A DNA stretch of 64,000 nt from Balanoglossus misakiensis. Its lineage: Eukaryota > Hemichordata. Position 1 is the stretch's first letter. The number at the start of each line of letters is the position of its first letter. Both the position numbers and the translations under genes were made by a program. The notes under the pieces are model-generated. The model made no database searches and had not been told where the DNA came from. It saw nothing but the letters and a program-made list of their open reading frames with translations. The stretch lies in assembly GCA_040954595.2 (NCBI GenBank), contig CM082591.2, forward strand, positions 10,106,001 to 10,170,000, in the 5' to 3' direction. Positions 1 through 7,912 of the stretch are shown here, one piece after another.

Positions 1-238
1 CAGTATAAGGTCAACATTTCTTGCCCAAATTTTGCATGACCTCAGGTGACCTTTGACCTACTTTATCATATCTTGGCATCCAGAGCAGATACAGACTTCG
101 CGTTTGGAGGGTTGGGACTAAAATTGGAAAGCCAAAATATGGGTCACCTGTGACACCTGCATATCTCATTAATTATGTGCATACCTAATTACAGGCTAAC
201 CAATAGGGCTATAGGTTTGGTTTTTGTTCAACATGGAC
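1..238. repeat. Flanking tandem repeat, copy 1 (238-bp period)
   Basis: The first 91 bases recur almost unchanged at 239-329, which gives a period of 238 bp. Both copies start CAGTATA(A/G)GGTC and end near CCAGAGCAGATA. Positions 92-238 have no second copy in the window. This repeat is unrelated to the 2.5-kb array on its right. No open frame or RNA gene is visible. Confidence 0.85.
47..59. other. DR1-like double half-site (TGACCTTTGACCT)
   Basis: The reverse strand reads AGGTCAAAGGTCA, the textbook direct repeat with 1-bp spacing bound by RXR/HNF4-type nuclear receptors. A further TGACCT half-site lies just upstream at 38-43. The same motif recurs at 285-297 in the second repeat copy. Because it sits in a repeat it may be chance; binding is inference only. 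Confidence 0.3.
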
Positions 239-329
239 CAGTATAGGGTCAAAATTTCTTGCCCAAATTTTGGGTGACCTCAGGTGACCTTTGACCTACT
301 TTTCCATATCTTGGCATCCAGAGCAGATA
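239..329. repeat. Flanking tandem repeat, copy 2 (partial)
   Basis: This second copy matches 1-91 with only a few differences, for example AGGGTCAAAA against AAGGTCAACA. The match stops at 329. About 60 bp of sequence that I cannot assign (330-390) separates it from the start of the large array. Confidence 0.85.
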
Positions 330-390
330 TGCTTATTGCTATGTTGCTATGTGCTATGTCCTCAAATGGGACCACAGTGTCCTTGACGCT

Positions 391-603
391 ATTTTTATTT
401 TCCTGGTGATTTTTTTCTATGGTCTCCCCTAGTAAATTGTGGAGGAAATATGTGGTCCCTCCTTAAATTTCCTGGGGATTTTCCATGGTCCCCCTATTGT
501 GACTTTTATGTCTAGTCTCCCCTAATTTGTCTTGGAGAAAATGGGTGGTCCCCCCCCCCTCTGAAAATTTTCCGCCCCCTGGAAGTAAATTCTGAACAGT
601 CCC
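391..603. mobile_element. MITE A remnant at the array edge
   Basis: The right terminal inverted repeat and the interior of MITE A are present, ending in CAGTCCC followed by TTA. The left terminus is replaced by the flanking 330-390 sequence, so the array/flank breakpoint lies inside the transposon. Confidence 0.85.
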
Positions 604-698
604 TTATTAAAGCCAACAGCTAGCACCCTGGCTTCTCTGCCAGAGGAGCGATAACATCGACAAAATGCAGATACACAAGAAATGAGCACTTTATTCCA

Positions 699-804
699 CA
701 AGTGAAGTAGTCTGTTCCCTGCCCCATTCCCACCGCTGGCTGCGCCCTTTAGCGTAGCGCCGATGGCAGTGGGAATGGGGCAGGGGACCAGACTACAAGT
801 GAAG
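699..804. mobile_element. MITE B: 88-bp foldback element with 9-bp target duplication
   Basis: The element spans 708-795 and begins TAGTCTGTTCCCTGCCCC. Its other end, read on the opposite strand, begins TAGTCTGGTCCCCTGCCCC. The two arms pair over about 38 bp, almost perfectly for the first 26, around a loop containing TTTAGCGTAG. Identical 9-bp direct repeats CAAGTGAAG flank it at 699-707 and 796-804, the mark of a transposed element. A duplication of 8-10 bp fits hAT-like or Mutator-like families; the sequence does not decide between them. It is too short to encode a transposase. It sits at the same place in every unit, so it inserted before the array was amplified. Confidence 0.85.
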
Positions 805-865
805 AACCCCAGTAACAGACGTAACGAACAAACAAACTACATGTACTAACAACAAAGCAAGAAAA

Positions 866-1075
866 GTGTCAAGCGTCGTCAAAGAAAACGAAAAAGTTCT
901 AGCATGGTTGGTAAAAGTTATTGGTAGAAAACGAATAGGGCCTTCTACAAATGACGTCTCAGACCCGCAAACGCCACCAGAACACAAAACACATGCACAG
1001 AACAGTTTAAGCCGGTTGTTGTATGGAGCAGCAATAATCTGCGGTTGGGCCGTCGTAGATTTTCGCTGGTGGTGA
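866..1075 (+). other. Recurrent open frame, plus strand (probably non-coding)
   Basis: The frame is open from 803 to the TGA at 1073-1075 and contains no ATG; the first possible start is GTG at 866. Two overlapping AATAAA hexamers follow the stop within 2 bases. The frame stays open in all 25 units, and unit 2 even has an in-frame 9-bp insertion. However, the differences between units are mostly replacement changes (about 13 against 3 silent by my reading), as expected without selection. The product resembles nothing I know. Confidence 0.15.
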
Positions 1076-1361
1076 AAATAAATAAAACACGATCGATGTT
1101 CGATTTATTCCAGATCACATGCGTTTACGGCCAGGAGAGAGCATAAAAGTCTTCAAATGACCATGTGGTGGCGCACTTTTTCCGATTGGCTGTATTTCAA
1201 TTTGTTCGTGGTAAATTAATGTTGTGGAGGTGACCGGCACTGAAGCTCTTAGCTAGGATGAGGTGGGATGGAAAAATGCCCCATTTTAGCTGTTTTAAAA
1301 TATACGACTATTTATAGACAAAAGGAAAATAAAACAAGCGCAAAAACATACCAAACCTAGT

Positions 1362-1367
1362 TTTATT
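1362..1367 (-). promoter_or_regulatory. Candidate poly(A) signal, minus strand
   Basis: On the minus strand this reads TTAATAAAACTAGG and is followed by the GT-rich stretch TTTGGTATGTTTTTG, the usual layout of a cleavage/polyadenylation site. It lies about 60 bp past the stop of the minus-strand frame at 1430-1612 and recurs in every unit; unit 7 has TTTTTTTAATT instead, which loses the hexamer. Function is inferred from the motif only. Confidence 0.3.
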
Positions 1368-1429
1368 AATTAAAAACAAAATTGCTGAGTAAAGGTTTTC
1401 ATGTGGGCATTCACTTTGAACTTGCTAAA

Positions 1430-1612
1430 TTAATTTAAAGAGACAAAGTCGCTCTCTCTTTGTCCTTTTGCGATGATAGAATGCTTGCTTGAAGTCTCTC
1501 GTGCAATAAATGATGTCGATTCATACATGTATGGATGGTGTATAGGTGGTCGGAATTTACATGTCTTTGCCACGACCAAACCAACAACACGTAAAATCAA
1601 AGTTTGGGTCAT
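1430..1612 (-). other. Recurrent minus-strand open frame with a TAG/CAG polymorphism
   Basis: In most units this 60-codon frame is preceded by an in-frame TAG (here on plus-strand bases 1634-1636). In five units (11, 16, 20, 21, 23) that codon is CAG. In units 20 and 21 this gives frames of 94-95 codons (50933-51220 and 53451-53735). Units 11 and 16 instead gain a stop further in, and unit 23 carries a 1-bp insertion near 58619. That pattern looks like drift. I do not recognise the product. Confidence 0.15.
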
Positions 1613-2227
1613 GAAATCGAGTTTTGTTACAGTCTAGAATTTCATGCCACCCCTTATGGTCATATTATTCTTGGTAGGCAAAAGTGACAAGTAGTCAAGT
1701 TTCAACACAGGCAACATTTTTTACAAACAAACCACAAAGAAGACATCAAAAGGGAGAGAATTATAGAATGGTCAATGTGTGAAAAGTTAAGATACGTAAA
1801 GTGGCCGGGTTCAACATTAACTCATCGACTTCATATCGTCTTCATGCCATGGTTTTTGCCTGCCCTGAAAGTTCTTGTCGTTGCAGAAGTGGTTTTGACA
1901 TAAAGAATTTAGTCTTCCGGGATGTTTGTGATTATTTGAACACCAGACAATACAATGCAACCTTGACTTCCAAAATACTTACCGGCATTGCATTATCTTA
2001 CCATGGTTAGGCCTACAGTGAACAAATTTTCAACAATATTTTCTGAGTTACCGCTGATATTTGTTTTGTAGTATGGATATTAAATTATACATCCCGATAC
2101 AAAACAGAATGTTATAGAATCCTTCCTGGGTGATATTGAAAAAATTACCGGAATGCTACCGCCTAATCTATGGTTAGGGTTATTGCTATTATTTTATATC
2201 AGTAATCGACTTTGTGTATATCAATGT

Positions 2228-2246
2228 CATTTTCATAACGAAAATG
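2228..2246. other. Short perfect hairpin
   Basis: CATTTTC and GAAAATG form a perfect 7-bp stem around the 5-base loop ATAAC. Nearly all units keep it; unit 24 changes one arm (TTTTAATAACG near 61804). It is too short to assign a function. Confidence 0.5.
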
Positions 2247-2808
2247 AACTCGAGTCTAATGTAAACGTTACGAATTGATCGAAAGGCGCTCTGATGAATG
2301 TTAACACGAGTGCGCAGTGACAAGACATGCATCGTGCATGACAGTGACAACAGTTCCTATAGAGCAGTTAAAAAATAAACCGGCCGTCCGTAAATTTATC
2401 AGCTATATTTTTTTTTATTTAGTCACGTTTTCCCTGTTGCATGCTATTAGTTCAGGGGCCAGTTTTAGCAGTGCTCTATTGAGTATTTTCGTATCGATGG
2501 ATTGATCTCTCGTCCAATCAGAATGGCGGATGGTAGCATGATCCGACATATTGCGTATTACAATAGGGCTTCCTCATACAGGTCAGAACGGAGAGGTCAT
2601 TGCTTTTATTTTAGGACGTCTCAGCTCCTTTGTCTTTTCTGTTATAGTGTTAAAGAAATCAAACGGTTTTGTTTTGGCCGGTAAACACCGATGGATTAAC
2701 TCTTAAGTCCATCGTGCATCCAAACGCAGTCGAGCCGGTTTGGTCATTGTTTATGCGACAGTAAATGCCAAATGTGACAGAAGCATCATATTAAATGAGA
2801 TAGAATAC

Positions 2809-2861
2809 ACAAACAAACAAACATACGAATAAACAAACAGGCAAACAAACAAACAAACAAC
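2809..2861. repeat. (CAAA)n microsatellite tract
   Basis: Imperfect CAAA/ACAA repeats are interrupted by ATACGAAT and AGGC. The tract ends two to four bases before the TTA target duplication of MITE A. Its length differs by one or two periods between units (longer in units 7, 8, 23 and 25 of the array, shorter before unit 24). The cysteine/phenylalanine/valine-rich minus-strand frame across it is an artefact of the repeat. Confidence 0.9.
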
Positions 2862-2863
2862 CA

Positions 2864-3123
2864 TTAGGGACTGTTCAGAATTTACTTCCAAGTTGGGGAT
2901 GGAGGATTTTTTATTTTCCTGGTGATTTTTTTCCATGGTCTCCCCTAGTAAATTGTGGAGGAAATATGTGGTCCCTCCTTAAATTTCCTGGGGATTTTCC
3001 ATGGTCCCCCTATTGTGACTTTTATGTCTAGTCTCCCCTAATTTGTCTTGGAGAAAATGGGTGGTCCCCCCCCCCCTCTGAAAATTCTCCGCCCCCTGGA
3101 AGTAAATTCTGAACAGTCCCTTA
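2864..3123. mobile_element. MITE A: PIF/Harbinger-like miniature element (complete copy)
   Basis: The element spans 2867-3120 (254 bp). Its termini begin GGGACTGTTCAGAATTTACT on both strands; the inverted repeats are perfect for 24 bp and continue imperfectly through a GGGG-rich, GGAG-containing stretch. TTA flanks it on both sides (2864-2866 and 3121-3123). A 3-bp TTA duplication with GGG...CCC ends fits nonautonomous PIF/Harbinger (Tourist-like) elements; that assignment is inference. The interior holds two related blocks, each with TTTCCTGG(T/G)GATTTT, CCATGGTC and a C-rich end, so the element has an internal duplication. It is too small for a transposase. All 25 units carry it at this site. 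Confidence 0.8.
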
Positions 3124-5392
3124 TTAAAGCCAACAGCTAGCACCCTGGCTTCTCTGCCAGAGGAGCGATAACATCGACAAAATGCAGATACACAAGAAAT
3201 GAGCACTTTATTCGACAAGTGAAGTAGTCTGTTCCCTGCCCCATTCCCACCGCTGGCTGCGCCCTTTAGCGTAGCGCCGATGGCAGTGGGAATGGGGCAG
3301 GGGACCAGACTACAAGTGAAGAACCCCAGTAACAGACGTAGCGAACAAACAAACTACATGTACTAACAACAAAGCAAGAAAAGTGTCAAGCGTCGTCAAA
3401 GAAAACGAAAAAGTTCTAGCATGGTTGGTAAAAGTTATTGGTAGAAAACGAATAGGGCCTAACGGGCCTTCTACAAATGACGTCTCAGACCCGCAAACGC
3501 CACCAGAACACAAAACACATGCACAGAACAGTTTAAGCCGGTTGTTGTATGGAGCAGCAATAATCTGCGGTTGGGCCGTCGTAGATTTTCGCTGGTGGTG
3601 AAAATAAATAAAACACGATCGATGTTCGATTTATTCCAGATCACATGTGTTTACGGCCAGGAGAGAGCATAAAAGTCTTCAAATGACCATGTGGTGGCGC
3701 ACTTTTTCCGATTGGCTGTATTTCAATTTGTTCGTGGTAAATTAATTTTGTGGAGGTGACCGGCACTGAAGCTCTTAGCTAGGATGAGGTGGGATGGAAA
3801 AATGCCCCATTTTAGCTGTTTTAAAATATACGACTATTTATAGACAAAAGGAAAATAAAACAAGCGCAAAAGCATACCAAACCTAGTTTTATTAATTAAA
3901 AACAAAATTGCTGAGTAAAGGTTTTCATGTGGGCATTCACTTTGAACTTGCTAAATTAATTTAAAGAGACAAAGTCGCTCTCTCTTTGTCCTTTTGCGAT
4001 GATAGAATGCTTGCTTGAAGTCTCTCGTGCAATAAATGATGTCGATTCATACATGTATGGATGGTGTATAGGTGGTCGGAATTTACATGTCTTCGCCACG
4101 ACCAAACCAACAACACGTAAAATCAAAGTTTGGGTCATGAAATCGAGTTTTGTTACAGTCTAGAATTTCATGCCACCACTTATGGTCATATTATTCTTGG
4201 TAGGCAAAAGTGACAAGTAGTCAAGTTTCAACACAGGCAACATTTTTTACAAACAAACCACAAAGAAGACATCAAAAGGGAGAGAATTATAGAATGGTCA
4301 ATGTGTGAAAAGTTAAGATACGTAAAGTGGCCGGGTTCAACATTAGCTCATCGACTTCATATCGTCTTCATGCCATGGTTTTTGCCTGCCCTGAAAGTTC
4401 TTGTCGTTGCAGAAGTGGTTTTGACAGAAAGAATTTAGTCTTCCGGGATGTTTGTGATTATTTGAACACCAGACAATACAATGCAACCTTGACTTCCAAA
4501 ATACTTACCGGCATTGCATTATCTTACCATGGTTAGGCCTACAGTGAACAAATTTTCAACAATATTTTCTGAGTTACCGCTGATATTTGTTTTGTAGTAT
4601 GGATATTAAATTATACATCCCGATACAAATCAGAATGTTATAGAATCCTTCCTGAGTGATATTGAAAAAATTACCGGAATGCTACCGCCTAATCTATGGT
4701 TAGGGTTATTGCTATTATTTTATATCAGTAATCGACTTTGTGTATATCAATGTCATTTTCATAACGAAAATGAACTCGAGTCTAATGTAAACGTTACGAA
4801 TTGATCGAAAGGCGCTCTGATGAATGTTAACACGAGTGCGCAGTGACAAGACATGCATCGTGCGTGACAATGACAACAGTTCCTATAGAGCAGTTAAAAA
4901 ATAAACCGGCCGTCCGTAAATTTATCAGCTATATTTTTTTTGATTTAGTCACGTTTTCCCTGTTGCATGCTATTAGTTCAGGGGCCAGTTTTAGCAGTGC
5001 TCTATTGAGTACTTTCGTATCGATGGATTGATCTCTCGTCCAATCATAATGGCGGATGGTAGCATGATCCGACATATTGCGTATTACATTAGGGCTTCCT
5101 CATACAGGTCAGAACGGAGAGGTCATTCCTTTTATTTTAGGACGTCTCAGCTCCTTTGTCTTTTCTGTTATAGTGTTAAAGAAATCAAACGGTTTTGTTT
5201 TGGCCGGTAAACACCGATGGATTAACTCTTAAGTCCATCGTGCATCCAAACGCAGTCGAGTCGGTTTGGTCATTGTTTATGCGACAGTAAATGCCAAATG
5301 TGACAGAAGCATCATATTAAATGGGATAGAATACACAAACAAACAAACATACGAATAAACAAACAGGCAAACAAACAAACAAACAACCATTA
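2867..5392. repeat. 2.5-kb array, unit 2
   Basis: MITE A is 2867-3120 and MITE B 3225-3312. The left target duplication of MITE B reads GACAAGTGAAG here instead of CACAAGTGAAG. A private 9-bp insertion near 3460-3468 duplicates GGGCC (GGGCCTAACGGGCC). The unit shares CACATGTGTT with unit 7. Confidence 0.97.
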
Positions 5393-7912
5393 GGGACTGT
5401 TCAGAATTTACTTCCAAGTTGGGGATGGAGGATTTTTTATTTTCCTGGTGATTTTTTTCCATGGTCTCCCCTAGTAAATTGTGGAGGAAATATGTGGTCC
5501 CTCCTTAAATTTCATGGGGATTTTCCATGGTCCCCCCTATTGTGACTGTTATGTCTAGTCTCCCCTAATTTGTCTTGGAGAAAATGGGTGGTCCCCCCCC
5601 CCCTCTGAAAATTCTCCGCCCCCCTGGAAGTAAATTCTGAACAGTCCCTTATTAAAGCCAACAGCTAGCACCCTGGCTTCTCTGCCAGAGGAGCGATAAC
5701 ATCGACAAAATGCAGATACACAAGAAATGAGCACTTTATTCCACAAGTGAAGTAGTCTGTTCCCTGCCCCATTCCCACCGCTGGCTGCGCCCTTTAGCGT
5801 AGCGCCGTTGGCAGTGGGAATGGGGCAGGGGACCAGACTACAAGTGAAGAACCCCAGTAACAGACGTAACGAACAAACAAACTACATGTACTAACAACAA
5901 AGCAAGAAAAGTGTCAAGCGTCGTCAAAGAAAACGAAAAAGTTCTAGCATGGTTGGTAAAAGTTATTGGTAGAAAACGAATAGGGCCTTCTACAAATGAC
6001 GTCTCAGACCCGCAAACGCCACCAGAACACAAAACACATGCACAGAACAGTTTAAGCCGGTTGTTGTATGGAGCAGCAATAATCTGCGGTTGGGCCGTCG
6101 TAGATTTTCGCTGGTGGTAAAAATAAATAAAACACGATCGATGTTCGATTTATTTCAGATCACATGCGTTTACGGCCAGGAGAGAGCATAAAAGTCTTCA
6201 AATGACCATGTGGTGGCGCACTTTTTCCGATTGGCTGTATTTCAATTTGTTCGTGGTAAATTAATTTTGTGGAGGTGACCGGCACTGAAGCTCTTAGCTA
6301 GGATGAGGTGGGATGGAAAAATGCCCCATTTCAGCTGTTTTAAAATATACGACTATTTATAGACAAAAGGAAAATAAAACAAGCGCAAAAACATACCAAA
6401 CCTAGTTTTATTAATTAAAAACAAAATTGCTGAGTAAAGGTTTTCATGTGGGCATTCACTTTGAACTTGCTAAATTAATTTAAAGAGACAAAGTCGCTCT
6501 CTCTTTGTCCTTTTGCGATGATAGAATGCTTGCTTGAAGTCTCTCGTGCAATAAATGATGTCGATTCATACATGTATGGATGGTGTATAGGTGGTCGGAA
6601 TTTACATGTCTTTGCCACGACCAAACCAACAACACGTAAAATCAAAGTTTGGGTCATGAAATCGAGTTTTGTTACAGTCTAGAATTTCATGCCACCCCTT
6701 ATGGTCATATTATTCTTGGTAGGCAAAAGTGACAAGTAGTCAAGTTTCAACACAGGCAAAATTTTTTACAAACAAACCACAAAGAAGACATCAAAAGGGA
6801 GAGAATTATAGAATGGTCAATGTGTGAAAAGTTAAGATACGTAAAGTGGCCGGGTTCAACATTAACTCATCGACTTCATATCGTCTTCATGCCATGGTTT
6901 TTGCCTGCCCTGAAAGTTCTTGTCGTTGCAGAAGTGGTTTTGACATAAAGAATTTAGTCTTCCGGGATGTTTGTGATTATTTGAACACCAGACAATACAA
7001 TGCAACCTTGACTTCCAAAATACTTACCGGCATTGCATTATCTTACCATGGTTAGGCCTACAGTGAACAAATTTTCAACAATATTTTCTGAGTTACCGCT
7101 GATATTTGTTTTGTAGTATGGATATTAAATTATACATCCCGATACAAAACAGAATGTTATAGAATCCTTCCTGGGTGATATTGAAAAAATTACCGGAATG
7201 CTACCGCCTAATCTATGGTTAGGGTTATTGCTATTATTTTATATCAGTAATCGACTTTGTGTATATCAATGTCATTTTCATAACGAAAATGAACTCGAGT
7301 CTAATGTAAACGTTACGAATTGATCGAAAGGCGCTCTGATGAATGTTAACACGAGTGCGCAGTGACAAGACATGCATCGTGCATGACAGTGACAACAGTT
7401 CCTATAGAGCAGTTAAAAAAATAAACCGGCCGTCCGGAAATTTATCAGCTATATTTTTTTTTATTTAGTCACGTTTTCCCTGTTGCATGCTATTAGTTCA
7501 GGGGCCAGTTTTAGCAGTGCTCTATTGAGTACTTTCGTATCGATGGATTGATCTCTCGTCCAATCAGAATGGCGGATGGTAGCATGATCCGACATATTGC
7601 GTATTACAATAGGGCTTCCTCATACAGGTCAGAACGGAGAGGTCATTCCTTTTATTTTAGGACGTCTCAGCTCCTTTGTCTTTTCTGTTATAGTGTTAAA
7701 GAAATCAAACGGTTTTGTTTTGGCCGGTAAACACCGATGGATTAACTCTTAAGTCCATCGTGCATCCAAACGCAGTCGAGTCGGTTTGGTCATTGTTTAT
7801 GCGACAGTAAATGCCAAATGTGACAGAAGCATCATATTAAATGAGATAGAATACACAAACAAACAAACATACGAATAAACAAACAGGCAAACAAACAAAC
7901 AAACAACCATTA
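5393..7912. repeat. 2.5-kb array, unit 3
   Basis: MITE A is 5393-5647 and MITE B 5753-5840, where the loop-proximal arm has GCGCCGTTGGC. Private variants are TGGTGGTAA at 6111-6119 and a longer A run near 7411. TTATTTCAG near 6151 is shared with units 5 and 6. Confidence 0.97.

Larger units (their letters stand above)
805..2808. other. Core of the repeat unit: no recognised gene
   Basis: This is the anonymous 2-kb part of the unit, shown in unit 1 coordinates. I checked both strands for tRNA, 5S, snRNA, histone and transposase signatures and found none that hold. It contains several frames of 60-95 codons on both strands, AATAAA-type signals (1077-1086 plus strand, 1104-1109 and 1362-1367 minus strand), a TTAGGG-like stretch (2172-2182), a 7-bp-stem hairpin (2228-2246) and a CCAAT/ATGGCGG pair (2514-2529). 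None of these proves transcription. Confidence 0.6.
391..2866. repeat. 2.5-kb array, unit 1 (left-truncated)
   Basis: The array begins here inside MITE A and lacks roughly the first 40 bp of that element. The MITE A remnant is 391-603 and MITE B is 708-795. Private variants include TTTCTATGG near 415, AAAATTTTCCG near 566 and GAGCCGG near 2733, where nearly all other units have GAGTCGG. First-unit divergence is common at satellite edges. Confidence 0.95.

Noticed and set aside
866-1075. Plus-strand frame of 69 codons conserved in all units as a possible small gene
   Set aside because: No ATG, no recognisable family, and between-unit changes are mostly replacements (for example G to W, W to L, N to K, D to H, P to Q, R to I), as expected without selection. 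Units are so similar that an open frame is not evidence by itself.
1799-1825. GGGTTCAACATTAACTC as a possible tRNA B box
   Set aside because: It departs from GGTTCGANTCC at key positions, and there is no A box or cloverleaf around it.
1975-1983. ATACTTACC resembling the 5' end of U1 snRNA, or a strong 5' splice site on the minus strand
   Set aside because: The sequence that follows does not match U1 beyond this point and I see no Sm site or proximal element arrangement. As a splice donor it has no convincing exon or start codon next to it.
1801-2010. Plus-strand frame of 69 codons with a Cys-rich stretch and a good GCCATGG start context
   Set aside because: Changes between units are again mostly replacements, units 12 and 17 gain an earlier stop, and unit 13 has a 5-bp frameshifting insertion. 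No family recognised.
2317-2505. Plus-strand frame with a hydrophobic middle that looks like a membrane segment
   Set aside because: The middle is encoded by a T-run whose length changes between units, so the frame is broken in many of them.
391-2866. CENP-B box that would mark a centromeric satellite
   Set aside because: I looked for TTCGnnnnAnnCGGG on both strands of the unit and found no acceptable match. This does not exclude a centromeric location.
2751-2936. Minus-strand frame rich in CLFVCLFV
   Set aside because: It is a translation of the (CAAA)n tract and the left end of MITE A.
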